Part shown: one piece after another, positions 1 through 13,641 of the stretch | Numbering within the stretch: position 1 is the stretch's first letter | Layout: every line of letters starts with the position of its first letter | Assembly: GCA_018857735.1 (NCBI GenBank) | Contig: JABMCL010000918.1 | Coordinates: 1-64,000 of the forward strand | Direction: 5' to 3' | Length of the DNA: 64,000 nucleotides | Source: Alviniconcha marisindica | Lineage: Eukaryota > Mollusca > Gastropoda > Provannidae | Notes under the pieces: model-generated | What the model was told of the DNA's origin: nothing | Seen by the model: only the letters and a program-made list of their open reading frames with translations | The model's database searches: none | Translations under genes and position numbers: made by a program

Positions 1-1330
1 TGAACAGGTACACTGTGGACATGTAGAACAGTAGAAACGTTGACGGGTAGATCTTAACGGTTATCAGAAAGACTGTATGAAAATGAACGGGTAGGGTCAT
101 GAACGGTACATCTATGGGCAGGTACACAAGTAGTTGTGGAGACAGGTAGGTCTTGTTGTTAGGCGAAAGAAAAGCATGAGGGTAAACAGGTAAATTTTAT
201 TTTCGGGTGATTATGTGTGTAGGTACCCCAGTATACGAGTTAAAAGGTAACTGGATGTTATGCCGAAAAGGAACAAATAAACTGAACAGGTATAGTGATG
301 AACAGATACATCTGTGGACATGTAGAACAGGAGAAACGTTGACGGGTAGATCTTAACGGTTATCGGAATGAAAATGAAAATGAACAGGTAGGGTCATGAA
401 CGGGTACAAGTAGTTGTGGTGACAGGTAGGTCTTTGTTGTAAAGACGAAAGAGAAGCATGAGGATAAACAGGTAAATTTATTTTTGGGTGGATCTGTGTG
501 TAGGTACCCCAGTAGATGAGTTGAAAGTCATTGCGCACGTTATGCCGAAAAAGAAGAAATAAACTGAACAGGTATACTGACGAACAGGTACATCTGTGCA
601 CATGTAGAAACGTTGACGGGTAGATCTTAACGGTTAATCTGAATGAAAGTAGGTAGGGTCATGAACGGGTACATCTATGGGCATGTACACAAGTAGTTGT
701 GGTGACAGGTAGGTCTTTATGGTTAGACGAAAGAGAAGCATGAAGATAATCAGGTAGATTTATTTTTCGGGTACGTCTGTGTGTATGTAGCCCAGTAGAT
801 GAGTTGAAGGGTAATTGTGCATGAAGTTATGCCAGAAAGAAAGAATTAAACTGAGCAGGCATACTGATGAACGGCTATATCTGTGGACATGTAGAGCAAT
901 AGAAACGTTGATGGTAGATCTTAGCGGCTAATCTGAATAGTAGTATGAAAATGAACAGCACAGCCATGAACGGGTGCATCTATGGGCATGTAAAGGAACA
1001 GTAGAGTCAAGAAGCAGGTCTTTGTGGTAGGATACCCTAATAGGAAAGCATTAAAGTAAACAGATTTATTTTCGGGTAGGTATGTAGATGTGTACAGCAT
1101 CAAAATGAATGGGTAGGTATGCTAAACGGGTACATCTGTGGACATGCAGATTCCTAGCTGAGGGGACAAGTAGATCTTCGATCATGGCTAGCAAGAAGCG
1201 AAACATCAAGATGAACAGGTAGATTTATTTCCGTGTATGCCTGTGGGTACGAAGACCATTAGATGAGTTGACAGGCAACTTCATGTTAAGCAGGAAGGGA
1301 CAATGTAAATGAACATGTAGGTTGACGCCA
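1..1330. repeat. Tandem satellite, unit about 255-300 bp, ~4.5 copies
   Basis: The landmark GTGGACATGTAGA and relatives recur near positions 15, 314, 596, 883 and 1138, giving spacings of 299, 282, 287 and 255 bp. Each unit carries the same order of smaller blocks: an ACAGGTA motif, GTTGACGGGTAGATCTTAACGG, GGTAGGTC, a GAAAGAGAAGCATGA-like block and a GGTACCCCAGTAGATGAGTTG-like block. Copies degrade toward the right end, and the last one fades near 1330. The array probably continues beyond the left edge of the window. There is no credible coding sequence inside. Confidence 0.8.
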
Positions 1331-1931
<601 letters not shown>

Positions 1932-2079
1932 AGGCGAGAGAGTTGTTTAAATGTTACACCAGAGAGCATAACTTTGGTGTTGTTCCCGACACCCAGGCTA
2001 AATTCCCCAAGAAACCTGTGTTGTGGAATCATGTCAACACATAATCAGTAGTTGCATGTCAGTGCCTGTTGTATGGAGG

Positions 2080-2194
<115 letters not shown>

Positions 2195-2212
2195 TGAAAA
2201 GAAAAGAAGAAA

Positions 2213-2335
2213 AAAGCACTAGCTGCCGGACTTTGAAGCCGCCAACGCGGTGAATTCAAACTGACTTCGCCTTTGTATCTTCAGTTTAGACGATAGACCA
2301 CTTAGTCGCTGAGACATAGTTACAACACAACACAA
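2213..2335 (-). mobile_element. Possible tRNA-derived SINE fragment
   Basis: Read on the minus strand, a tRNA-like stretch begins near 2322 (CAGCGACTAAGTGG) with a loose match to the RNA polymerase III A box. A GTTTGAATTC about 45 bases further on resembles a weak B box. It is sandwiched between two CA tracts, as SINE tails often are. The match is partial, and a decayed tRNA pseudogene is equally possible. Confidence 0.3.
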
Positions 2336-2353
2336 CACATCACAACACATCAC

Positions 2354-2470
<117 letters not shown>

Positions 2471-2682
2471 GTGTAGTATCTCTGGAGAGACTGAGAGGGG
2501 GAGGGGGAATCTGAAACAGAGCGAGGAGCAGACCGCTCCGGCAGACAAAGGGACTGAAGCGAGTTAAATAATCTCCCTTGTGCGTTGTCTCTCTGGAGAG
2601 ATTGAGAATCGGTTGTTGTTGTTTCTTTGTGTGTGTTTTTCTTCAGGTTATGCTCGGTCAGCCATGATGATTATATCTGCGC

Positions 2683-2684
<2 letters not shown>

Positions 2685-2739
<55 letters not shown>

Positions 2740-2740
2740 T

Positions 2741-2814
<74 letters not shown>
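2685..2814. repeat. Compound (TA)n-(GA)n-(G)n tract
   Basis: About 25 TA units (2686-2737) are followed directly by about 20 GA units with one slip, then by a G run of more than 30 bases ending near 2814. A pure G run of this length invites both polymerase slippage and sequencing error, so its length should be treated as approximate. Confidence 0.95.
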
Positions 2815-2815
<1 letters not shown>

Positions 2816-2939
2816 TTCAAAAATACCAAAGGCGTAGAAATGGCGGCAAACGTTAACATCTGACTTAAAGTGAAATTCATAGGTCTTCATATTTGATCAC
2901 GTATTGATCATGAATGAACACACACACATACACACTGAC

Positions 2940-3180
2940 CGGTAAAGCGGCCGAAACACACGCATGAGACCAAACTGAGTTAAGCGAACAGCCGGCTCAG
3001 TCTAAAGTGCGGTTGCTTCTTTGGCTAAGTTAACTTTAGTCAAGCTCTGGAACTGACAGTGGTCGCTGGGTCAGTACGATATATACAAACGTCCGTGTGG
3101 TTTGCGTCAGTCGCGGCCCCACTGGCCGGCCTCGGCCATCCCCATCCGGCCTACGGCGCCGCTGCTTGTTTCTGCTCTGG
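2940..3180 (+). promoter_or_regulatory. Candidate TACC promoter / noncoding first exon
   Basis: This patch is richer in CpG than its surroundings, with runs such as GGCCGGCCTCGGCC and CTACGGCGCCGC at 3123-3160 in an otherwise AT-rich region. A TATA-like GATATATACA lies near 3078, and a possible 5' splice donor (TCTGG|GTAATT) falls at 3180/3181. It lies about 1.8 kb upstream of the TACC start codon, which is itself preceded by an AG that could be a 3' splice site. The promoter role is inferred from composition and position only. Confidence 0.3.
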
Positions 3181-3292
3181 GTAATTTTTATTACCAACAA
3201 ATGTCACGTCCATCATGATGGTCATCTCAGTCATGGGTGGGCTGTAGTTTAGGCTTTAACAGAGGAAACTGAGAAGAAGCGTTAAGATGATA

Positions 3293-3293
<1 letters not shown>

Positions 3294-3381
<88 letters not shown>
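3294..3381. repeat. (CA)n microsatellite
   Basis: This is a CA run of about 44 units. Confidence 0.95.
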
Positions 3382-3382
<1 letters not shown>

Positions 3383-3480
3383 GTGATAAAATTTATCCAG
3401 CCGGAGCCGGTGAACAAGTTATTCTGTCAGTGCAGACTCAACAAAAGTCCTTCGGATACTAATACCGAGGTCCCCGGGCC

Positions 3481-3481
<1 letters not shown>

Positions 3482-3556
<75 letters not shown>

Positions 3557-3590
3557 TGCAAAAAGACCACATACGCACTGTCAATGTTTG

Positions 3591-3635
<45 letters not shown>

Positions 3636-3660
3636 TCTCTCACACACACACACACACACA
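3482..3660. repeat. (TA)n, (CT)n and (CA)n tracts
   Basis: TA repeats with one slip occupy 3483-3553. After a 40-base spacer, a CT run (3596-3640) passes directly into a CA run (3641-3660). Confidence 0.95.
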
Positions 3661-4993
3661 AAATAAAAAACATTAAGAAGAACCATGCATTCTACCGTCA
3701 GCTGGGTGACAGGGGAAAGTACTGCAACAATGACGTTACAGTGAGTTAGCTCCCCTGCACTACGAAATCTTCTTGATTGGAGTCGAAGCAAGAAGCCGTC
3801 TGGATTATTTTCTGTCTTTTGACTGTATTTTGAGGTAAATCGTAACCTTCATAGTGTTAATATTAATTTCTAGCAATTGTTTTGGTTAAAGTGATAACTA
3901 GCTAATTCTATGTACTGTTTGTAGAATGCAGAAGGTGTTCTTATTGACCCAATACGTGTGGAGGAATGCAGCATCCATTAGTCTGTCTTCAATCATCACA
4001 CAGGTTATTGACAGAATGACATCGACTGCAAACATTGATTTCTCATCTTTTCGTAAAACGGGAATCATTCGGTCAATGAAACTTTCCATCCTCAACACGA
4101 TGCTGCAAAAACAGAGGAACATTTGTGGTGTCAGTCCATTCAAGTCCGGGTATGATGTAGATCATGTATCTAATGAGTTGCAGGTGATGCCAGTTTACTC
4201 GAGTTAGTTACTGTGTAGTGAGTTGCCAGCTCTGTCACTAGTGTCAGTGTGACTGACATTTTTTAGACAGTTCGTTAGTTCAGTTGATGGCAAGTCTGTT
4301 ACTTTTTTTTCTTTTTTTTTTAAACTGAAGCTTGGATTATGTTTTCCACAGATTTGATAGTATTTGTAGTGTTGGCATTGCTTAACTTAATAACATTCAC
4401 ACCTGAGCACTGCAACTAGTGTTGTAGAACTTAGAAGTAAACAAAATCAACAGAGAAACTTTACATTTATACCAAGATTTTTTTTATTGATCAGTGCAAA
4501 CTGTATTAATACTATTGTCTAATTGATATATATATTGTAATAGTCTAATACACACATGTACATCTTTAATATTCAGTGACAAATGACACCCAAAACAGTA
4601 TAATATTAATAAAGATATTTTTGATATTTTTTGTACCACTAGTACTAGTAGTAGCACTAGTAGCACCAGAGCGTAGAACTTGTAAATATTAGAATCATAA
4701 ATTTAATGTAAAACTAAAAGTAGCATTGATTGGCAATGGCAATGGCAGCTTTGCTTTAAAACTTTGATACTGTGAGTGTACGACTGTTTCATGGCAATGT
4801 ACATTTGTAATATTATGTTATTCTATCATATACAGATCATACTCATAGTCATAATGTTAATTGTTAGTATTTTGTGCAATGATTACCTTCTCTGACTCAG
4901 TCTAACAGTAGTCAACAGCAAAACACTGATGTCATGGGATTAAAAGACAAAGTTGACTGTTGACCAGGCATGCTGATTTCCTGACGGGTGCAG
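3661..4993. other. Upstream region of TACC, no clear gene
   Basis: This is AT-rich sequence. Both strands stay open between about 3926 and 4150 (93 codons on +, 81 on -), but neither translation resembles a family I know and neither has flanking splice signals that join it to TACC. A possible donor (TTTGAG|GTAAAT) lies at 3832 and could end a 5' untranslated exon. Otherwise I see nothing. Confidence 0.4.
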
Positions 4994-4997
4994 AAGT

Positions 4998-5413
4998 ATG
5001 GATGAAGATCAAGGTCGAGCATCTCCCCCTCTTCCCAGCTCCAGAGGTTCCTACAACATAGATTTTGATGCAATAGATGACAGTTTTAACCCCTTCCAAA
5101 CCAAAAGGTTCATCAGAAACTCACCACCGCCATGCAGAAGGGAACCCAGCAGCAGTGCCAACAGTGAATCCGTGGCACAGGAAAGTCACCAAGCAGAAAG
5201 TGATAGCAGGCTTCAGGACAGCGGCAGCAGCTGCTCACTGAAAGAAACCAGCGAAGCCCCCAAGAAGAGAAAATCAAAATCTCCCTCAGGGAAACAAGCT
5301 GCATTGGCAAGGGATGCTGAAACCTGTCCAGGTTCTGATGACTCTCAGTCTGCTGGAAATTTGGTGGAGGATGCTGCTGTTGCTGCTGCTGCAGTGGCTG
5401 AAAAACCTGTGAA
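4998..5413 (+). CDS. TACC: TACC coding exon 1 (aa 1-138)
   Basis: The start ATG at 4998 lies four bases after a CAG that could be a 3' splice site (4991-4993), so an upstream noncoding exon is likely. The exon ends AA|GTAAGA in phase 2. It encodes the acidic, Ser/Pro-rich N-terminus with SPPLPS (9-14), SYNIDFD (18-24), NPFQTKRF (31-38), a second SPPP (42-45) and the basic stretch KKRKSK (89-94), and ends in an alanine-rich run. Confidence 0.85.
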
Positions 5414-8400
5414 GTAAGAAATACAATGCAGAGAATACTTTGTCCCTTTTGTCAGTTTATGTTAGTATTATTACTTCAGGGCAGTTAAACTAAAGAATCT
5501 GTGGTTTTACAAGATAACTGTTATCCTGGTAAACCAAAGAAGGCTTTTGTTGATAACTGTGTAAATTATGCTATTAAACAACAAGTGAAAAAAATTGCAT
5601 AAACTGCAAGGTAAACACAAAGTGTGCATTTAGCTTGCAGTGAATTATGAGACTCAGTAAAATACAGATTATGCTTTGTAATGTCTCTTTCATCCCATAT
5701 TTCCGTTTGTCTTACTTGTAACATTTCTGTTAATGTTATTATAATTATCTCTTTTCTGAAACTTAAAATGAATTCAGTATTCTGTACCCCTGTCTATAGC
5801 TATTAATATTAATGCCTTCAACAAAAACCACTGCTCTTTGCCAAGCAGTTTTTTTCTCTCTCACTGTAGTGTCATAGTGTCATACTTCACAGTCCCCAGC
5901 CACTGAGTCAGGCAAGCTAATCCCTGTTGAGTTGCTGTCTGTCACTAGTGTCAGGTTCTGTTACTTTAAATAGCAGTTCATGAAAACTCACAGGTCTCTA
6001 CTTCAGGGTATTGATCTCAATTCTCATGTTTTTTTCTGAAGAGTTTAGCTGTATATATATTATCAGATAGAATATATATTATATAATATAATTACTAGTA
6101 ACATTTGTTGAAGTGTGTAATATGAATTATATTATAAATATAATGACATTTAATTTCAAAGCTGAAAATGTGAAATAAGCATTGTCTTTTTCGTGTGTAT
6201 CCAAATTTCAAGTCAATCTCAATGCATGTTACTTGTTAGAACTATACAATTCTGCTAAAGAAAGTCTATCAAAGATGGATAAAATCATAAACTACCTGGA
6301 CAAAACATTTATTCCAGGGTCCCCTCCCTCACCCTGCCCTCAATCCCACTGTCCACTAACACAAGCACACAGTACATGTAATCATGTATTATTGAAAGCA
6401 AGTGATGCAGTCATAGGTGATGAAATGTAGGCTCTGAATTGAGATAAATCTGTTATTAGAATTTAAACAAAACTTTTTTTGGTCATTGTGGGCTTGTACA
6501 GTTGTACTTATACTGTTACTTTTTTCTTTCTTTTTTTAAATCAGACAAGCTTGTAACTTGTTAGTTGTCTATAACTTATAAGTGTGGCTGTTTCGTTTGT
6601 AGTATACCATTACCTTTTTTCTTTCTTTTTTTAAATCAGACAAGCTTGTAATTTGTTAGCTGTCTATAACTTATAAGTGTGGCTGTTTTGTTGACAAGTT
6701 TGTTGTTGTTTTTAAACACCAAGACTACTAAATAGTAAATTTGTTACTGTTCTGTCAATTTAAAAAAAGTTAAAAATAAATTATGTTTAGACATAAATTC
6801 TTTCTCTTTATGTTTATATCTGTGATGGGTATTCCTTCACACGAACAGTACTTCAGACTGTGACATTTGGCTGGTGCTCCTTTCCTTTCAAAAATTTTGC
6901 AGACCAAGAAAAGTTGTCAGGAAGCCCAAGTCGAGGCCAAGTTCAAAGAATCTGGAAGGACAGGTATGGCAATTTTATGAACTGCGTATCAATGGACCTC
7001 TTAGTCTTACAAGAGTTAAAATCCTACCACCAAATTAAAAAAATTCTCATTGCTTCAACACACTTTAAAAAAGTTTTTTTAAGCTCTGTTTTAAAAAGCA
7101 TTTCTGTAGAAGAACATTAATTAGTTGTTCCCAGAGTGGGTTCTACTTCACTGACTGTCAAAAAGAGGTGGCATGGCTGAATGGTTAGGTCATGACTCAT
7201 GGGACTGAAATATGATGTAGTTTGAATCAGGTCTGGATACCTTCTCCCAACTCTCTTCAAAGTAGGGCGGGGGGGGGGGGGGGGGGGGTCTGGTTCTTAG
7301 GAATAGGATGAGATCAAACACTGAAGTCTTGTGTGTGCTAGAGTCTTGCACCCATAAAATCAGGGTACATAACATGTACCGATGTAGTGGAAACATGTCA
7401 AGGCAAAATTGTGTAGATGTACCACCAAGACTGTGAGGTTGGTTAGGCTGGGTGAAGTAACTCATCACAGCTGCCTTTCCTCATGGAAAACTACCCCTAT
7501 ATCCCAATAGGGACAATAAAGTGTGCATAGTCAGGGGTCGCGCTGCCTTTTAGAGATTTGCATCAACCGACGCAAAACATTACGTATTTTGCGTCAATGG
7601 CACGAAAAAATGCGTACAGTATAACCTAGAATTAACGCACATTACAAAGCCAAAATAATGAAGTAACCTGATTGTAGCTCACGGTCTATAACGTGTTCAA
7701 AAGAAAATAGTAAAAAGAAGGTTTATTTGTGTACAAAAAATGTGGTAACGTTCAGTAAATTTGCTGTTCACAGAAAAAGTTTGAATAGATCGAAACATTG
7801 TACACGGCAGCATTTTTAAAGGAAGAACTGCAGCAGACGATGTCGGCAAACCCAGTTCTTGTCTACTGCGGGATTTAGTAACGAGATGAAGTTGAAGTCG
7901 AGGCTGCCGCCATTTTCTCTCATTCATATTCAGTGTCGACGCGTGCTTGGTTTTCGATTTCGTAGCCTTCTACCTTTGAGTAAATTCTGATAATATTACA
8001 TGCTGACAAAGTAGGCATAGTGCTTGATTCCAAATTCCATATCTGGGATCGTGTCCTCCGTTGATTGACCGGAAAATATCACTGCTCCGTTCGGCAAAAT
8101 GTCTGGCCAGTCTCATACGGGAACCAATCTTCTTCCAGATCAATAAGGGTTTGTTAGAATTCGGTTTCAAATTAATTGTTTTCTTTTTTCGGAAAAGTAT
8201 GCGAATTTTACTCACAGACAGGGCACTACCGACTATAAGGCGCATGGATAAGATTTTAAGAAACTTTTCACCGTCGCTTTAGAGTCCAAAAATTACAGTA
8301 GCTTACGGGGAGTTACGCGTTTATTTCGCTGTCCAGATTCCGCCCTTCATTGACTGGATTTGAATGGCTGAGTTGACACTGAGTTTGCAAGTAGAGCTAG

Positions 8401-10549
8401 TGTTGAGTGACGCGGCATCCACCAGTGAGGCATAACTTGTTTAATCGGTGTTGTCATTTTGCGTACGGTGACGCAGTGATGTGGCTAAAATGCGTACGGC
8501 ATCCGAAAAATGCAATATTTACGCAATTTTTTGTAATGAGCGCAACCCCTGATAGTACAACTTTGAAAACAACACACATATGTGCATGCACACACAGATA
8601 ATTCACAGCTTGGTTAGGTGAGAAGAAGAAATGATGCTTACACTTACAGTAATGACAACAAGCTTTGTGCTTGCTTGTTACAAAGTTTGGCAGATCCTCC
8701 TATGAATACTCTGATGCTACTGCCCTGCTTGTTCAAAGATTGTAATTATTATGCACAGAAGATGCATTGTTTCCTCATATTTGTGGTGATTTCATGTCCC
8801 CAGGGTTGTGCAGAAAGACTAAAACCATCAGATGAGCCAGAGACAAGTGCAGCACCAGCAGCAGGCAATGACAATGAAGCAACACTGCCACAACCTACCA
8901 GTACCAGCTCAGACATACCTCAGGATGCCATGACTGTACAGGAACCTTCATATCCATTGCTAGAGGAAGCCTCACCTCAGACAGGGAAAACCTCACAGAA
9001 CTCAGAGAAAACCCCACGTCAGTCGGAAGAGAAGACCTTGCACGAACCAGAGACAGCCCTGCCTTTGCCAGAAAGTACCCGACCACGGTCAGCATCAGGG
9101 GCTTCAGAGGAGGGTGCGGAAGGCACGCCCAAGAAAGAAAGAAGTGCAGGGAAAGTGAAGAAGTCCAAGACGAAGGCAAGGAAGAGCAGCTCATCCCCCA
9201 GACCTGTTTCTTCAGGAGATGTGGATGGAGTTGACAGTCCTGTGAGAACTGCTGAGGAGTCCACCCACACAGCTAAACATGGTGAGCATAAGCATGGCCA
9301 AATAGCTGGCACATACTGATTTGTATGGTACTAGATATGTACGCTGTACTGTGTCTGTAGATTGACTCAGGGCACTTACTGTAATGTGTTATATGGGGGG
9401 GGGGAGTGCTGAAACAGTTGCGAATGAATTTTATGATCTATGTAGTGATCAGCAGTAAGCCACTGGCTTGGACAAAACTTTAATGTTGGCCTCTTCTCAG
9501 ACACTATTGATTTGGGGAGATTTTTCATATCTTTCATGAAGGTAACCTCAGAATATTACCCAGTTAAAGCTGTTTTGGTGTTTTTGATTGTAAGATCACA
9601 TCCGCATTAAAAAATTAAAACTGAAACTAGTTCAAACTTTGCTTGGTCACTTCAGATATATTTGATTCTAGATCAAGTGCATATTGTTGTTTACTTGTTA
9701 CTGACTATACTGCATTTCAAGTTTAAGATTTTTTCCAATTTTCCTTGACAATGCTATTAATGGTAATGATCACAAACTGTATTGAGCTTTACCTGTTCAT
9801 ACATGTATGGTATACCAATTTGGGGTTACTGCAAGCTTACTTTTAAGATTATAGCCTTGTTTTTTTTAAAAAGAGGATACTGACAGTTGTATTTTTGTGG
9901 CCAAATTCTGTCTGCTCAAGTCCAAACTGTTTTGTGTTTACGATTGCGGATGTAATTTACCCGTAGACAACATGCTCATCACTGATTTACAGCACATGGT
10001 ACACAGGGTTGCTAAAACAGCTCTTACAGGGGGGATTCACCATGCACTTGTCTACCAAACAAATAGCTGTAGGAAATAATGAAACAGTTAGATAAAAAAT
10101 TAAAAAAGTATACCTATTAAAAGAAATTAGCACAGTACTGTGGATTTTTTTTTTTAAATGTATACATATAAAAAGAAATTAGTCAGCACAGTACAGTGAA
10201 TAAAATTGTCCTTTCTTTGTCTTCTTTACAAGTTACAGATGAAATTTACTTACTGTCTTTTTTCAATTTACACCAGGGTCTGCCTAACACAGACCACTGT
10301 TCCTGGTGAATGCTATGGAAGTGGGCAAAGTTATCTTTCTCTGTTTCTGTCAAGTAAATATTGTATGGTGGTGTGACTGTGACTAGTGAGAGCAGTGACT
10401 GGTAAACATTCTTTGATGCTCAAGACTTTGTGGGAGAGCTTGTCTGTCCCTACAGACTCTGACACATGACACACATGACACAATGTAATTTAAACAAAAA
10501 CAGAAAGCAGTGGGTGTACTGCTGTGTTGTGCAGCCTTGTACAACCATT

Positions 10550-10622
<73 letters not shown>

Positions 10623-11928
10623 TTTATAAATCTTCACCACTCCCTCCCCCCCCCCCCCACCCCCCCACCCCCCCACCTCCCCCCCCCCCACCCCCACACC
10701 CCACCCAACCCCATTTTTGTTACTTTGTGAGGCATGTACACAGATGTTTGCTTTCATTGAAAAGGGAAGAGGAAGAAGAACAAGGGATGAGGAAGGGACT
10801 TCGGGAAGCAGGAACTATTAGGGAAGAAGGCTCTGATCTATGTCTGTAAGCAAAGTACTCGGTTGAGTACACATACATGTACAGTATCAAGTACATGTAT
10901 CTGTATGGTTTTGCTCAGTACAGCTTTGCTAGATGATAGCTGATCAATACTTGAGGATTATTTGCTTTACGAGTCAGCCATACTGTGGGTGTTATTGAGT
11001 CTAAATTAATTATGTGGCAGACATTATACATCTTTTTATCTTCTTTTTTTTCACTCATGAAGAGTGATAACATGTTTGACATTTTCATTTTTCTTGTTAA
11101 TTCAGCGTTTTGTAATGTTCTGTTTTTGGAGGGTAAGAATGGGGGTTACACATGCTGCATTTTCCCCAGAAACTAAGTTATTTAGCTAAGACTGAAGACA
11201 GGGTAATCATTTCTGTGTATGTTGTGCTGTTGTTCCTCATTGATCATCACCATCATGCTCCTAGTCCTATCATATTATTATAATGAAATACAACAAAGCA
11301 AGACTTACCAAGTAAAGTGAAGCTTGTTGGAGATTCTTATGAATCACTGGTAAACCAAAGCAGTGCATGTGGGAGATGAGATGATATTATGCTTCAAGTC
11401 ATTTAGACCTGGGCAGAAACTGAACAGGCTAGTTGTCATCAATTGATGAGTCATCATGAAGTATAAAAAAAAAAATTAAATAGGGAGGGGGTGGTGGAGG
11501 AAGAAGCCCCTTGAGCTTGCTGAAAGATCTGTCACCAGCTGTTGGAACAGTTCACAGTTTTACTGACACCAGCAGCTGCAGGCGTTTTCTATTGGTCTGA
11601 CTACAGGGTTGCTTTTGTCTGTGCTGCCTTCTTTCCCACGTTGTTGTTTTTTAGCTGTGGTTGTTAAAAAGGGTGAAACTGTGTAACATGTCTGCCCTGT
11701 TTGATTGGGAAAGGTGAGGAAGTGTTTTTGAAGTGCATGGCATGAGCATACTGAATCTCAGCTCTAGTCTTTGTGCTGTGGCTGCTGTGCAAGTGATGCC
11801 AGTGTTGCTGTGCTAGCCTTTCCAGTTCTCTGCATAATTTTATGTTGATTATGCATGCAATGTTAAGTGCTGTGCCTGTGGGATATTATCTACATGAGCA
11901 CCTAGTGAACTATACAGACACACCCACA

Positions 11929-11974
<46 letters not shown>

Positions 11975-13594
11975 ACATACCAAGATCTGTTAAAAAATAA
12001 TGACATGATTATCACAACGTCAGGCATTTTGGCAATACTTGATAGCACACATCACATTAATAAACACTCATGTGCTGCTTTGATTTGTTCAAAACATGTT
12101 GGGGCTTTGATTTTTCTCTCTGTTTTGACATGCACATTTTTCACAAGTTGTTATATAACAAGTTTGAAAATTAAATCATCAGTTCTTAGAGTTATAAATT
12201 ACTTAGAACTATAGAATTAGAAGGCTGGATAGGACAACTAGTTACATTTGACTTTCCTTGATGAAAACAACAACAACATAGTTTTGTGGGAAAACTCCCA
12301 GTTTGGATTTAATGAAGTATGAAATGAAATCAACTGCTACATCTGCCGACCAGCTCAGTCAGTTTTCAGTGCTCTTCAGTCAACTTCAGGCAAGAAGACT
12401 GTTCAGCTCAGAACTATCTGTGGCCAGCCAAGATAAGCATTGCTCACGTAGTTACACTACAGTTTACAGTGTCATTCGGTTTGATCATGTGTGGACTATG
12501 TATCATTCTGCCATTATGTTTCTGCTCTGCCATTACACGTTTCATTCAGACTTGTTCATGCATAGCACAATTATCAGTGTGTGTAGCATTGGCCTCACTG
12601 CAGTTTTATGTGATCAATTACCAGGCTCATTAATTTCAAGCAGTTTGGATCAAGCCAGGGTGGTATTTATGCACTGTGTCTGATATTAATTATTATGGTT
12701 GATACTGCGTGTCAGAATCGAAGTGTGACACTGACACAACAAACGTCAGTCTAATATAAAAACTGTGCCTCTTTCTGCCTGCTATAAAAAGTATAAGATG
12801 AAAATTGCAACTCTTTTGAAGTGCACAAAGTAATTTAGTGTTATACTGATAAAGAGCAAAATGGTCATGGCAAAATAAAACACTGACAGTGACAGTAAAC
12901 AATTTAGTACAATGAGAGAGAAAAATAAAAATACATAAAACTAAAAGGAATTTGAGAGACAGAGAAAAAAAGAAGAAAAAATGAGGCAAGTGTTTACTCC
13001 CATTAAAACATTCTGCAAGTCTGTGTGAGATGCATTCATGTTGCCATTGGATGACAGAGGAAACACTGGCTTGGTCATCCTGAGTGACCTTGCACAGTTG
13101 ATAGGATGTTAAAATTTTATTAGGAGGTTACTATAGTACTTTTAGTAGGTAACTTACTTTTCATTAAGGCTATGAAAGTCAGTGACTTGAGGATGAGCTA
13201 GATCTTTCAAACTTTGCCTGATGATAACTCTGTTCACCAATAGGGTTTAATACCAGGCTCACCATTACACTTTTATGCAAGTTTCAGTGACCTTGACCTG
13301 ATGTCAGGGTCACCTTATACGGAGGCATTGCAAATGTTTGTGCTGCAGGGTAGTGTACTTTTTAAAAAGTTTTTAGATGATCTGTTTCAAACATTATAAG
13401 GTCTTGCCCAACAGATTTCAAACTGTGTATGACTTTTACATGCAATGATCATGCACATAAGTAACTTAAGGAATTTTTATTTGTTTTTATACATGTAACT
13501 TGTAAGAAAGATACATGTTGCTGCCACTGAAATAACCTGCCCCCCCCCCCCCCCCCCCCACCCACCCAAAAGAAAAAAAAGATGATATAATATG

Positions 13595-13641
<47 letters not shown>

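Larger units (their letters stand above)
6964..8803 (+). other. TACC intron 2, mostly transposon-derived
   Basis: This intron holds a tRNA-derived SINE (about 7165-7530) and directly after it a DNA transposon with terminal inverted repeats (7531-8552). Only about 200 bases at each end are unique intron sequence. Confidence 0.6.
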
